A DNA stretch of 64,000 nucleotides, taken from NCBI GenBank assembly GCA_047967505.1, contig CM106541.1; one strand, written 5' to 3'. How positions within the stretch are numbered: the stretch's first letter is position 1; each line of letters starts with the position of its first letter. The notes under the pieces were generated by a model. The model saw only the letters and a list, made by a program, of their open reading frames with translations. It was not told where the DNA came from and searched no databases. Of the stretch, positions 23,009 through 35,100 are shown piece after piece. The DNA is from Dipteris shenzhenensis (lineage: Eukaryota > Polypodiophyta > Polypodiopsida > Gleicheniales). A program made the position numbers and the translations under genes.

Positions 23009-26000
23009 GGAGGAGGAGATCACAATACAACATACCTCTCAAGAGACATCAACAATGGCCACCACCCCTCCTTCTCGATCGTCCAGGAAGTGCGTGCTAG
23101 CACCAACATAAGGGGATTACAAAATTGTAAGGTCACTGGCATGCTCTTCGCTCGGGGAAGCCTAGCTTCAACAACTCAATGGTTGCATGATCCACTCGAG
23201 ATATGTCTATGAGGGTCAGGATTACATCCTCTATTACCATATCATAGCCACATACCAAGTGCTCCAGGATCCAAAGGTACAAGCCTCCTTGGTGATGACA
23301 AGTTTCAAGCCCCGACTGAGTTTAGCTTTTAGGTGAGAATGGTTACTGCTCCAAGTAACAACGAACAAGAATGCTCATGGGTAGTGCAGTAATACCTCAT
23401 GGTTTATTGGGATAATTTAGGGGGCAACTAGCGAGCTCAAAGCAGACATAATTTTTTCAAAAACTGAAACATTGTTCTACATTACTTGAATATAAGATTT
23501 GTCGAAAAGTCTAAACACACATGGAGATCCAAAATTACAAGCATGGTATCATGCCACAGTAATATTGATGAATAGTGATGATATTCACTATTTATCACTA
23601 ATGTATAGTGCCACAGTAATACTGATGAACAGTGCCGATATTCACTATTTATCACTACTGCATGAAAATAATTTATCCTTGATAAGCCTAACCACCTTGC
23701 TAGCCCGGATGACTACTGCATGAAAATAATTTATCCTTGATAAGCCTAACCACCTTGCTAGCCCGGATGAGCTTCGAATTACAAATAGTCTCCATGACCA
23801 GAGTTCATAAAGCTGCTTGAGGAGTTCATTGGTGCTTATAACTCAAACTCAAACATCAGTGTTCTATGCGATGCAATAGGGACACCTACCTTCCACCACC
23901 TCAATGTGGATGTAGTGCACTCGGCCTTCAGCCTACTGGTAGTGGCAGAAAACTACTCACACAAGAGCCCTTGCAAGATCTGCAACTATGAGAGAAAGTG
24001 AACCAAGGGCCGCATCCACTTCTCAGAACCCATGGTGACCCCACATTGGATAAATCATCTAGGGTATTCTAGTTGTTTACCCAAGTCAAGCACACGGACC
24101 ACCATCAATTGATCATGCCAAACATCCTTGCGAGGCTAGCAGAGCCACATGTCACCAACTAGGTAGATTGTTTATGTACCTAGATGAGGGTGGACCTAAA
24201 GACTTATGGCAATGTCTTGGGCAACCCAATGATTTATATACCCATCCTTACCCACATGTTGGCATAGTAGCCGCCAATTGGATACAAGCTTGTGGACAAA
24301 GAAGCCAAAGGATCCAATAGATGAAGAGATGACGGTAGCCGACCCCGAGAACAGCTAAGATGTGATCCAAGTGCGACCCACCAAGCCGCCTTGCCACCTG
24401 AGTACCAGACACCGAGGGATACAGTGACATGTCGGATGAACAGTTATCAAAGGTAGACAACATGGAGCTCCAACTGCTAGATGCAATGGACCAACTGCCT
24501 CAATTGCTGCACACAATTTTACAACGAAGGCAAGATTGTGCCTCCCAACTGTCCTCCTCTCTACTACAAGCACAAGTTAGGGCATGGTCGCCATACAAGC
24601 TACTAGGCAAACTGCCTTAGATAAAGCAAAGGAGTACAGGGTCAAGGTCGAAGACTTGGAGGTTGTCATTACAAAGCTCAAGGATGAGCTCCCTATTAGT
24701 GAAGACCATGATGGACCAGCTAGACAAGGCAGAATCAAGCCTCAGAACCACAAAAGAGTGAAGGACACATACCGAGGAAAGGTACGACTGACAAATCCAA
24801 CTCTTTAGAACCTCCTCGCATAGGAACGAGCCCTCATTTTCACTTTGCAAGCCAAAAACGAGCAGCTCCACACCTCTGGACACCTAGAGGAGTCCATGCT
24901 AGAAGACATGGAGTAGTAGGAGTTCACAATGTAAAGGGTGGTATTTGCACAACTCCACCTACACATTTTCCCCACGCACCATCACCCAAACACTTCAAAT
25001 GCACTTTGACACCCTCCGCACACAAAACCTCATCTTCCACATCGATCCCACCGCCCCCCTCCCACCCAACACCCTCCCAACCATCCTCTGCCACAATCCC
25101 GACCACTGTCGCCCCATCCTCGCCATGTCCTACTTCTCCCTTGAGCTTCAACCGGCTAGCCTCTCCCTAGTTTGCCCCTCCGATCTTCAAGCCTTAGTTG
25201 CTCACCCGATTCTCTTGAACTTCCAGGTGTGGTGCAGGGTAATCATCGAGAAAACCAATTATCCACAAGACGATGACGTGATGCAACAGGCCAAGCCCGA
25301 CGAATTGAGCCCATGGGTCTGTACTCTCGAACGCATCTAAGTCGATATCGATTGGATGCAGACCTATGGCCAGGCTTCAGTAGTTCAAACTCAAGGGCAT
25401 TTAACTACCTACTGCTCCACGACCTACCACCCCCTCGGCATCATCATTTTGTTCAATAGGGTGCTATAAGCTCTCCAGGACTCACTTGAGTCCTTGGTCA
25501 GCAATTTTGAAACAATTCATGTAGCATACCCCAAAGATGTCACCGAGGAGGAAGGGTAGGAAGCCATCTCTGTCTTTAACACTACTGCCTCCCCGTAGAA
25601 ATTTCACAGTGCCCCGCGGTGGTAGCAACAGTGCACTTCAATCGCCTTATCCTCCTACTTTGAGATCTCCGTGCCACAGTCATCCCATTGATGACAAACT
25701 TCACAACCTCACCAACCAGATTGTCTTCAACCTTGCCATTGGCCCCTCCCAATTCCAAGACTTAGGCCTATACCTTCAGGTCCGCAACCTCCATGGCCAT
25801 CAAATCGAACATTCAAGGACATGCATCCCACCTACTTTTGGAAGTACTGAGCCTATTTCATGCCACCTACTTCTGGAAGTACTGGGCCTATTTCACCCCC
25901 CGGCAACCCCCCCCTTCCCCAATACCCCCCCCCCCTTTGCGCCCATTGGACCGCTATGCCATACTCCAAACAGTTCTCTGCACCCACCTCTTAGAGCATA

Positions 26001-26038
26001 GCTAATCTGAGGATGGCTCAACAACAGGAAGGGGGGCA
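23009..26038 (+). mobile_element. Internal region of a pol-less LTR element
   Basis: The plus strand opens with CAACAATGGCCACC (ATG at about 23056) and a gag-like but stop-ridden frame. It then holds several unrecognised open frames (24429-24620, 24584-24808, 24945-25340, 25537-26001). The 131-residue frame at 24945-25340 is intact in both duplication copies. No protease, RT, RNase H or integrase motif is visible on either strand. It ends in a polypurine tract and a 3' LTR. This fits a large non-autonomous LTR derivative (LARD type) or a strongly decayed gypsy element. Its 5' LTR is missing at the junction with the copia LTR near 23008. Confidence 0.5.
23554..23769. repeat. Two adjacent tandem duplications (57 and 58 bp)
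   Basis: A 57-bp unit beginning CCACAGTAATAYTGATGAA occurs twice (23554 and 23611). It is followed by a 58-bp unit beginning ACTACTGCATGAAAATAAT, also twice (23654 and 23712). The second pair is almost identical. The pattern repeats at +9,104 bp in unit B. Confidence 0.85.
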
Positions 26039-26307
26039 TGTAAACAGCCATTGAGCATGTGATGGATTTGGCTAACCCACATCCTACGAGTTTTGAGCCA
26101 CAAATGGCTTAGGATCGAGGTAGTCCTACAAGTTTTGAGCCACAAATGGCTTAGGACTGAGGTAGTCATCGGGATTGCCCAAATTGGGAAGGATAACACA
26201 AGAGCCATTTGGATCCCATATATGGATAACACAAGAGATATTTGAAGACAAAGGGAAGGTTGTGAGACTCAGCATTTGCCTTGATGCCATGTGGGCAAAA
26301 GTGGTTG

Positions 26308-26347
<40 letters not shown>

Positions 26348-26520
26348 TACAAGAAAAGGGTTGGCCCTCCCTTCAAAAGTTGACTTGTATAAAAGGCCAA
26401 GTGGTTGACTTTGGTCTTCATTGTTGTATGCAACCTTTGAGAAATACAAGCTCTCTTCTTGCTCATGTGTTGAGATTGAGGTTTGCTTTCTCTCCTTGTT
26501 TGCCTTTGGTGTTTACCACA
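26026..26520 (+). mobile_element. Polypurine tract and 3' LTR (26039-26520)
   Basis: The purine run CAGGAAGGGGGG precedes the LTR start TGTAAACAGCC (26039). The LTR ends GGTGTTTACCACA (26520), giving TG...CA and an imperfect terminal inverted repeat. A 42-bp unit with the word TTTTGAGCCACAAATGGCTT is duplicated in tandem (26083-26124 and 26125-26166). A (GA)n run lies at about 26312-26344, and TATAAAAGG follows at about 26387-26395 as a likely promoter. The copy in unit B is 35144-35649, longer through (GA)n expansion. Confidence 0.65.
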
Positions 26521-26584
26521 ATCCCCCTTCACCTTCTTCTCCTTCTCTCTCTCCTCCCCTTCTTCCCTCCCCCTCCCCCTCCCC

Positions 26585-26587
<3 letters not shown>

Positions 26588-26624
<37 letters not shown>

Positions 26625-26921
26625 CCCCCCTTTCTTCTCGGTGGAAACCCCATTGCAACGATCTGATAGGCTCTCAAGTGATATGAGTGAAGGATTCTAT
26701 ACACAATGGCCCCACAAGGAGTTGCACGGGAGTGAAGAACTCCGTTGGCACACTTCCAATATCCCCACGACACGTGTGTCTCCACCAGACAACACAGATG
26801 GAAATTTACTCTCCTCTTCCAAGGCTCTTTTACATATATATGTATGTATACATATACATATACATATATATACATACATACACATACACATACAATACAC
26901 ATACACATACACACACACATG

Positions 26922-26959
<38 letters not shown>

Positions 26960-27057
26960 TATATATATGTGTGTGTGTGTGTGTGTGTACATATACACAC
27001 ACACATACATACATACATATGTATGCATGCATGTATGCATGTATGTATATATAAATA
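26588..27057. repeat. Microsatellite cluster (CT)n, (TA/CA)n, (TG)n
   Basis: (CT)n lies at about 26588-26622. A complex ATAC/CACA/TGTG block lies at about 26825-27050 and ends in ATGC/ATGT repeats. Open frames of up to 236 codons here are produced by the repeats and are not genes. The unit B counterpart (35718-36210) is longer in (CT)n. Confidence 0.9.
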
Positions 27058-27099
27058 GGTAGTAGTAGATGTGATGCGTAGGTAGGTGATTGGAAAAAA

Positions 27100-27907
27100 T
27101 GGTGGGCAATTCACGGCTGGCTATAGAAACCCGCACAGTGTCTGTCGTAAAATGTACTACATGTACCATATTGTACCATATGAAAATTTTCATATGGTAC
27201 ACAAACTATCTTCCCCATATACATTGCTAAGTTTAAAAAGGTTTTGACATGCGCCAAGCGATATTGAAAGTAATAGAACTTCTCAAATCTTACTGTTTGT
27301 GAGAACTTATTTGCAATATGATCATTAGTTGGGCAATATATCAATTCAACTTTGTTAAATTGGATTTTTTACCGGTGTATTGATGATGAACCTTGATACT
27401 TTGTATATTGTCTGAGTGAAAGAGTGTCTAATCTATTGATAACAAATCACATTAGTTTGCAAAACCAAGCATCTTCACATGCCATATTTGTGGTATGGCT
27501 TGCTATTCTTGCTGTCATGATTGGTGCTGGATCAACATTAGAGACATATGCATTTCTAATTTTCTATCATCAATGTTTCTTCCCAAGTTAACATCCCTAA
27601 AACCATTTGTTGAACCCCTTGAATGAAGGGCCTCAACAAGTTATGAAGTTGAGAGTAGGGGTGCAACAAATCAATGAACCACGATAAAGCATCTGTTTGA
27701 GCGAATCACAAAGAGACTTATATACTAAAGTCAACATAGTGTGGATTGAGCCAAAATAAGGCAGTTGGAGTGGAAGAATTTCTTGAGCTAAACAATGGGG
27801 GGCCCTTGTTAGAAGAAGTTTCAATGTAAGTTATAAAGGCACCTACCTTGATGACTAGGTGAAGATGAATGTAAAAAGTAGTATATGCCAAGCCTTAAGG
27901 GAGATGT

Positions 27908-27957
<50 letters not shown>

Positions 27958-29000
27958 CATCCCATGTTACCAATGTGATTAGTAAGTGTGTTGAGTTTTG
28001 CCAATGAGCCAAATGTACTACCTTGAGCAAAAAGATCTAAGTAGTATAAAGAGCATTTCTTGCTACATACATTCATCTTAAGCGATTGTCTTTCCTTTTG
28101 ACTTTAACTCCTCCATTAGTTCCAAGCGTCCACTGTTAACAAACACATCCCCTCTATAACTTCATTTGGTAGTGTGAAAACTGCAGTTTGCCTTGCAAAG
28201 CCCACAATGAAGACAAATAGAATGCATTTCCCAATGAACAAATCTACATGTTAGCTATGATTCAGACTTAACACAATTCAATTGGGATTGATAGTCATAT
28301 TTATAACCAAAACCTATATTGTCAATATTCTTTTAGATCTACATACAAAAGTTTGCATATCTTGATATTTAGTGATTGCATGTAATGGGTGTATTAATAA
28401 GTTTTGCATCAAGCATTTTAAACTATTGAAGAATCATTTTGGTATATTTGCATTAGAGGAGTAGAATCTAATCATCTAACCTCTAAAATATTGATTCCAT
28501 GAAAGTAGTGCAAAGGACCCATGTCTTGTAGGTTTACCTTTAATAGTTTCAGCAAGTCGTCCACATGAACTTTGGAGAAGCAAATTGTCCACATAAGTAT
28601 TGATTACAAACATGCTATGTCTTGTTCTAAGGTCCTTCTTTGAGAATGTGCAGAGATGAATTTGTTGAGGATGCAAAATCCAAGCTAATGTAAATTGGCA
28701 TAACATTAGGCATTTTATTTTCGTTGTTCTTACTTCAATACATAAATTATTTCATGAGTTTGCATTTCAAATACTCTACTTAGGACTTCATGATCTTTAG
28801 GTTGATCCATTTATACCTCTTCATCAATATATCCATTCAAGAGGGCAATCTACAGCCACTTGATGAATGGACATATTGTAATGTGTAGCTAAGGAAATAA
28901 CATTATAATGAAAAGCTATGATATTTGATGAATGGACATATTATAATGTGTAGCTATGGATGCCTTGACGATATTAGTGATCTTTGCCGCTTGAACAAAG
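27100..29000 (-). pseudogene. Copia remnant, minus strand (unit A)
   Basis: Reading the minus strand from about 29000, decayed RT blocks appear in order. The first is FVQAAKITNIVKASIATHYN and a following IHQ-like segment (FAPVAK...LHQMDVK in intact copia). Next comes VHVDDLLKLLKVNLQ, which contains a VDD core, and then MGPLHYFHGINILEV (28560-28480). Further left the sequence is non-coding and includes a 28-bp perfect palindrome (27173-27200). An inverted relative lies at 49930-51500. A (GA)n run lies at 27911-27954. Confidence 0.65.
27173..27200. repeat. 28-bp perfect palindrome
   Basis: The left half is GTACCATATGAAAA and the right half is its exact reverse complement, with no spacer. The counterpart in unit B is 36325-36352. 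A degenerate form is present in the related copia fragment near 51241-51270. Confidence 0.85.
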
Positions 29001-29039
29001 GTCTCTTATTAGTCAATCTTGTGCTTCTAGTATAACCTT

Positions 29040-29620
29040 TGGCTGAAAATGAAGCCAAGGGAGGCGTGTACAAGGTGAGGAAAGAAAATATATAGCCAAA
29101 GGTCAGGAAAGAAAATATATAGCCAAGGAAGGAATGGACAAGGTGAGGAAAGAAAAAATATAGCTAAACAACCTTTTAACTGTTGCTACGAGATTGAAAG
29201 ATTTTGGAGGGATGAAGTGAGGTAAGGACTTCCTTTAGCCATGGCTATGTATTGGTGGAAGAGAGGGTGTAGACATAGAGTGTGGAAAAGTAAATAAAAA
29301 CACACAAAGGAGGTTAAGGTTAGCCATGCTGTTTCCATGATGGGCATTTATACAAATTTGATGCAATGAGAAGTAAAAAATAAGAAGTAAATTTTCTTTT
29401 CAAAAATGTGTGTGAGAGAGAGAGAGAGAGAAAGAGTCCTAGAACTTGAAGTATTTAGAAGCCTTTAGGAGGCATTTTGTCCTTGAGAGAAGCATGGAGA
29501 CACATTCTATCTTGAGAGGAGAGAGAGGGAGTCCTAGAATTTGAGGTACTTAGAAGCCTTTAGGAGGCATTTTGTCCTTGAGAGAATGAACGGAGACACA
29601 TTCTATTCTATGTTTTAAAA
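29040..29620. repeat. Short tandem repeats upstream of HCF173
   Basis: A GAGGAAAGAAAATATATAGC-type unit is repeated about three times at 29070-29165. A 95-bp unit starting GTCCTAGAA is repeated at 29436 and 29531, with about 90 percent identity by eye. The unit B counterparts are shifted by 9,156 bp. Confidence 0.8.
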
Positions 29621-29639
29621 GGAGGGAAGTTCAATGGTT

Positions 29640-30125
29640 TGAAGCTACATGTAATAGAGAAGGAAGGAAGGGTGTAAATTGAAGAAAAACGAAGAGGGTG
29701 AATAATATTTATGAGGAAAAGGGTATGAATGGGAGGGAAGCTGCCAAAAAGTGGGCAATGAGATGTGGATGGATAAAGGGAAGGGGGGCAAGGGGGGGAT
29801 GAGGTGGTAGAAAGAAAAGCGAGTGGATAAGGGGAGGGAATGGAGGGAAGGGATCTACGTGGGCGATTCTGAATCAAAAAGGGGCAAAGATTAATTTAAG
29901 AGGGAAGAAAAAAAAAAGGGGAGCCACTAATTATTATTAATATTATTATCGTCATCTCCAAAAATCAAACCTTTTGTTCTCCCTTACCTTAGTTCTGCTG
30001 TAGTAGCACAGTAGAGCTTTGGCTATGGCGATCGCCACCCTCTCTGAAGCTGCACCTTGCTCCTTGGCTATGGCGATCCTTCTTCCTCTCTGATTGCCTT
30101 TCCTCTCCCTCTTCCCTTCCTGGCT
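29640..30125 (+). promoter_or_regulatory. HCF173 upstream region and 5' leader, unit A
   Basis: An AG-rich stretch is followed by TTATTATTAATATTATTATC (about 29931-29950) and a leader with three ATG contexts. GGCTATGGCGATC occurs at 30022, 30067 and 30122 (approximately), and only the third opens the HCF173 frame. The first opens a 22-codon upstream ORF (30025-30093) that the second ATG shares in frame. The arrangement is kept in unit B (39181-39249). Confidence 0.5.
30025..30093 (+). CDS. Upstream ORF in the HCF173 leader, unit A
   Basis: ATG at 30025 opens 22 codons (MAIATLSEAAP...) ending at TGA 30091-30093. It ends 32 bases before the HCF173 start and has the same GGCTATGGCGATC start context. 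Such a uORF could damp or tune translation. Function is inference. Confidence 0.4.
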   Translation: MAIATLSEAAPCSLAMAILLPL

Positions 30126-30764
30126 ATGGCGATCGCTTCCTCCTCCTCCCTCCTCGATCGCCTCTCCCTCTCCTTCTCCTCCCTCGATCGCTCCTCTTCC
30201 TGCCCTTGCTCCTCCTCCTCCTCCTCCCCCCCCCCTTCCTCCTCTTTCTTCCTCCTCCTCCCCCCCCCTCAACCCCCCCTCCCTATCCACTTCTCTCGCC
30301 AATTCCGCCTCTCCCCGATCGCCTCCTCTCCTCCCAATACCAATGACAGCCCCGCCAGCAATGATGCGGCCCCGCAAGAATTTGCACTCTCCGACTTCGA
30401 TTCCTCCGCCACCACCTCCACCGTTACTAGCACCGAGCCCCCTCCTTCAGCCCTTCCTCAGCAGCAGTCGCAGGCGCAGCAGGCCCCCGGCGTCTCCTTG
30501 AGCCTTGAGGATGTCAATCCCGTCGGCCTTGGCCGCCGATCGCGCCAGCTTTTCGACGAGGTCTGGCGACGATTCACCGAGCTGGGGCAACTCACTCGGT
30601 CGCCCCGGGACGATGAAGGGTACGACAGTGTCCTGATTGGAGGACCCATGTGTGATTTCACCATCCCGGGGGCAGAAACGACGACGGTCTTGGTTGCCGG
30701 AGCGACAAGCCGTGTTGGACGGATCGTCATTAGGAAGCTGCAACTTCGCGGCTACAAAGTCAAG
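30126..30764 (+). CDS. HCF173: HCF173 first exon, duplicate copy (unit A)
   Basis: This is 213 codons from ATG 30126 to a donor GTAGCA after GYKVK. The N-terminus is Ser/Pro-rich and transit-peptide-like. The C-terminal part carries the SDR nucleotide-binding loop VAGATSRVGRIVIRKLQ. It differs from the unit B exon by a few residues and by two fewer codons in a Gln run. Unit A keeps only 173 bp of intron 1 before unit B begins, so no exon 2 follows directly. The donor is intact, so splicing over unit B to exon 2 at 40145 would be in frame. It is therefore either an orphan exon or an alternative first exon. Confidence 0.85.
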
Positions 30765-30937
30765 GTAGCATTGCCTGCTATCAATGAATGAGCATTCCCA
30801 TGTGCCTTGCTGTCTTATGTGTTGAAATTCCAAACGCTGTGTGCGCAAAAATGAAGTGATTGCGCACGACTTAGTTGGGCTTGCCATTGTTCTGTAAGAT
30901 TGCGTAAATTCTGAGAGATTCCTCACAATCTATGGGG

Positions 30938-31350
30938 ATCTTCTTCACCTTCATGTGGTAGTCATTGATGCTCATATTTTCTCTTTGCACATTATACAAC
31001 TCTTGCTTGAGCTGCATTTTCCTGGCTTGTGTATTTGTGCTATACATTTTTGTTAAAGTATCCCATGCCTCCTTCGGCATGCTTGCATCCTGAATATGCA
31101 CAATCATAGAATCTGAAATACTAATAGACAGCTAGTACATAACTTTTCTGTCTCTCTCATGCCAGCATTTAAATGCCTGCAACTCCTGTTGATTGGGAAC
31201 ATTAGGAATAACTAGTTTTTGTTCAGCTCCAGTAATGAACTCCCAATAGCCTTTTCCCTTAAGGAAATTCATCATTCTAAACTTCCATGCTTGGAAGTTG
31301 TTCTTGTCAAGCTTTTCAGTGGTAATCTATGAAAGAGCATCAGATGCCAT
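30938..31350 (-). pseudogene. Copia gag 5' part, duplicated
   Basis: This is the first part of gag, ending at the duplication junction where the minus frame runs into antisense HCF173 intron. At 31092-31090 it has CAG where unit A has the stop TAG (21988-21986). The earlier stop near codon 8 is shared (31329-31327). Confidence 0.85.
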
Positions 31351-31898
31351 TACAGAACATTGCAAAATATTCTGTCACTGCAAAAAAGCACAACTTCTAC
31401 CTCACAAGGGCAAATCTGCAAAACTGACGAGAGTGGTATTTGACCACACAGTCACTTCCTAGTGACGATTATGCATCAACAGGCAATAAGAATGATTCTG
31501 TCACTCCCAATAACTCTGCACACAAGCATACGATGTAATTTCTACGATAACTTTTCATCGACCTGCAGAATAGTGGTCGCACAGCAAAAACAAGGCACTT
31601 TCTTGAGTGCCTGCGGAAAACTTCTGCCACCAAAATGGGCCCCGAAATGGCCTCGAATCAAAAAAATAATTTCACCAAAGGCTCCCCCCTTCCCCATAGC
31701 ATATACTGTCCTCTCGCTACACCGCGAAGGGCATCCCAATTTGAGATAGTGCATTCTTGCACTTTTCGGCTATGCTACCTGCAAAGATTTGCTCCCAAAC
31801 TCGAAAAAAAAGGAAAGCAACACTGATCCTCTTACTAGGACACTGCGAACTTGGTTTGCTTTCTTGAGCTCCTTACCACGAACCTGGCTCTGATACCA

Positions 31899-32112
31899 TG
31901 TGAAGAGAGTAGGAGAGAAGGAAGGAATCTTACTTGCAGCTTTCTCACATACACAATGGGGGAATATACACAAAGGTGGAGGCTGAAAATAGTTTTCCTC
32001 TTCTTAGTTGTGAAAGCCAAAAGAACTCTAAGGACAAAAGAATAGGTGAACCCTAAATGTGGGTCTCAAACCAAACCCAGCTAACTAAGGTGGCATACTA
32101 ACTAAGCCACTA
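31899..32112 (-). mobile_element. Truncated copia 5' LTR, duplicated
   Basis: Copy of 22795-23008 with one or two substitutions. The same truncation point confirms that the truncation predates the tandem duplication. Confidence 0.85.
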
Positions 32113-35100
32113 GGAGGAGGAGATCACAATACAACATACCTCTCAAGAGACATCAACAATGGCCACCACCCCTCCTTCTCGATCGTCCAGGAAGTGCGTG
32201 CCAGCACCAACATAAGGGGATTACAAAATTGTAAGGTCACTGGCATGCTCTTCGCTCGGGGAAGCCTAGCTTCAACAACTCAATGGTTGCATGATCCACT
32301 CGAGATATGTCTATGAGGGTCAGGATTACATCCTCTATTACCATATCATAGCCACATACCAAGTGCTCCAGGATCCAAAGGTACAAGCCTCCTTGGTGAT
32401 GACAAGTTTCAAGCCCCGACTGAGTTTAGCTTTTAGGTGAGAATGGTTACTGCTCCAAGTAACAACGAACAAGAATGCTCATGGGTAGTGCAGTAATACC
32501 TCATGGTTTATTGGGATAATTTAGGGGGCAACTAGCGAGCTCAAAGCAGACATAATTTTTTCAAAAACTGAAACATTGTTCTACATTACCTGAATATAAG
32601 ATTTGTCGAAAAGTCTAAACACACATGGAGATCCAAAATTACAAGCATGGTATCATGCCACAGTAATATTGATGAATAGTGATGATATTCACTATTTATC
32701 ACTAATGTATAGTGCCACAGTAATACTGATGAACAGTGCCGATATTCACTATTTATCACTACTGCATGAAAATAATTTATCCTTGATAAGCCTAACCACC
32801 TTGCTAGCCCGGATGACTACTGCATGAAAATAATTTATCCTTGATAAGCCTAACCACCTTGCTAGCCCGGATGAGCTTCGAATTACAAATAGTCTCCATG
32901 ACCAGAGTTCATAAAGCTGCTTGAGGAGTTCATTGGTGCTTATAACTCAAACTCAAACATCAGTGTTCTATGCGATGCAATAGGGACACCTACCTTCCAC
33001 CACCTCAATGTGGATGTAGTGCACTCGGCCTTCAGCCTACTGGTAGTGGCAGAAAACTACTCACACAAGAGCCCTTGCAAGATCTGCAACTATGAGAGAA
33101 AGTGAACCAAGGGCCGCATCCACTTCTCAGAACCCATGGTGACCCCACATTGGATAAATCATCTAGGGTATTCTAGTTGTTTACCCAAGTCAAGCACACG
33201 GACCACCATCAATTGATCATGCCAAACATCCTTGCGAGGCTAGCAGAGCCACATGTCACCAACTAGGTAAATTGTTTATGTACCTAGATGAGGGTGGACC
33301 TAAAGACTTATGGCAATGTCTTGGGCAACCCAATGATTTATATACCCATCCTTACCCACATGTTGGCATAGTAGCCGCCAATTGGATACAAGCTTGTGGA
33401 CAAAGAAGCCAAAGGATCCAATAGATGAAGAGATGACGGTAGCCGACCCCGAGAACAGCTAAGATGTGATCCAAGTGCGACCCACCAAGCCGCCTTGCCA
33501 CCTGAGTACCAGACACCGAGGGATACAGTGACATGTCGGATGAACAGTTATCAAAGGTAGACAACATGGAGCTCCAACTGCTAGATGCAATGGACCAACT
33601 GCCTCAATTGCTGCACACAATTTTACAACGAAGGCAAGATTGTGCCTCCCAACTGTCCTCCTCTCTACTACAAGCACAAGTTAGGGCATGGTCGCCATAC
33701 AAGCTACTAGGCAAACTGCCTTAGATAAAGCAAAGGAGTACAGGGTCAAGGTCGAAGACTTGGAGGTTGTCATTACAAAGCTCAAGGATGAGCTCCCTAT
33801 TAGTGAAGACCATGATGGACCAGCTAGACAAGGCAGAATCAAGCCTCAGAACCACAAAAGAGTGAAGGACACATACCGAGGAAAGGTACGACTGACAAAT
33901 CCAACTCTTTAGAACCTCCTCGCATAGGAACGAGCCCTCATTTTCACTTTGCAAGCCAAAAACGAGCAGCTCCACACCTCTGGACACCTAGAGGAGTCCA
34001 TGCTAGAAGACATGGAGTAGTAGGAGTTCACAATGTAAAGGGTGGTATTTGCACAACTCCACCTACACATTTTCCCCACGCACCATCACCCAAACACTTC
34101 AAATGCACTTTGACACCCTCCGCACACAAAACCTCATCTTCCACATCGATCCCACCGCCCCCCTCCCACCCAACACCCTCCCAACCATCCTCTGCCACAA
34201 TCTCGACCACTGTCGCCCCATCCTCGCCATGTCCTACTTCTCCCTTGAGCTTCAACCGGCTAGCCTCTCCCTAGTTTGCCCCTCCGATCTTCAAGCCTTA
34301 GTTGCTCACCCGATTCTCTTGAACTTCCAGGTGTGGTGCAGGGTAATCATCGAGAAAACCAATTATCCACAAGACGATGACGTGATGCAACAGGCCAAGC
34401 CCGACGAATTGAGCCCATGGGTCTGTACTCTCGAACGCATCTAAGCCGATATCGATTGGATGCAGACCTATGGCCAGGCTTCAGTAGTTCAAACTCAAGG
34501 GCATTTAACTACCTACTGCTCCACGACCTACCACCCCCTCGGCATCATCATTTTGTTCAATAGGGTGCTATAAGCTCTCCAGGACTCACTTGAGTCCTTG
34601 GTCAGCAATTTTGAAACAATTCATGTAGCATACCCCAAAGATGTCACCGAGGAGGAAGGGTAGGAAGCCATCTCTGTCTTTAACACTACTGCCTCCCCGT
34701 AGAAATTTCACAGTGCCCCGCGGTGGTAGCAACAGTGCACTTCAATCGCCTTATCCTCCTACTTTGAGATCTCCGTGCCACAGTCATCCCATTGATGACA
34801 AACTTCACAACCTCACCAACCAGATTGTCTTCAACCTTGCCATTGGCCCCTCCCAATTCCAAGACTTAGGCCTATACCTTCAGGTCCGCAACCTCCATGG
34901 CCATCAAATCGAACATTCAAGGACATGCATCCCACCTACTTTTGGAAGTACTGAGCCTATTTCATGCCACCTACTTCTGGAAGTACTGGGCCTATTTCAC
35001 CCCCCGGCAACCCCCCCCTTCCCCAATACCCCCCCCCCCCTTTGCGCCCATTGGACCGCTATGCCATACTCCAAACAGTTCTCTGCACCCACCTCTTAGA

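Larger units (their letters stand above)
21834..30937 (+). repeat. Tandem duplication, unit A (9,104 bp)
   Basis: Unit A runs from inside the copia gag to intron 1 of HCF173. Unit B (30938-40099) repeats it directly. ATCTT stands at the start of A (21834-21838), at the A/B junction (30938-30942) and at the end of B (40100-40104), so the breakpoint has a 5-bp microhomology. By eye the units differ by roughly thirty substitutions, mostly transitions, plus microsatellite length changes that account for most of the 58-bp size difference. Both units carry the copia 5' end, an LTR element, copia debris, the HCF173 promoter and exon 1. Confidence 0.95.

Noticed and set aside
26344-27202. Long open frames on both strands (up to 236 codons) and the 326-codon frame at 35374-36354
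   Set aside because: They run through (CT)n, (GA)n, (CA)n and (TA)n repeats and encode Ser-Leu, Thr-His or Val-Cys runs. They are artefacts of simple sequence.
29952-30377. Gly/Arg-rich minus frame opposite HCF173 exon 1 (also 39108-39533)
   Set aside because: It is the antisense shadow of the Ser/Pro-rich transit peptide.
30447-30926. Minus frame opposite HCF173 exon 1 and intron (also 39603-40088)
   Set aside because: It overlaps the recognised sense exon and has no domain of its own.
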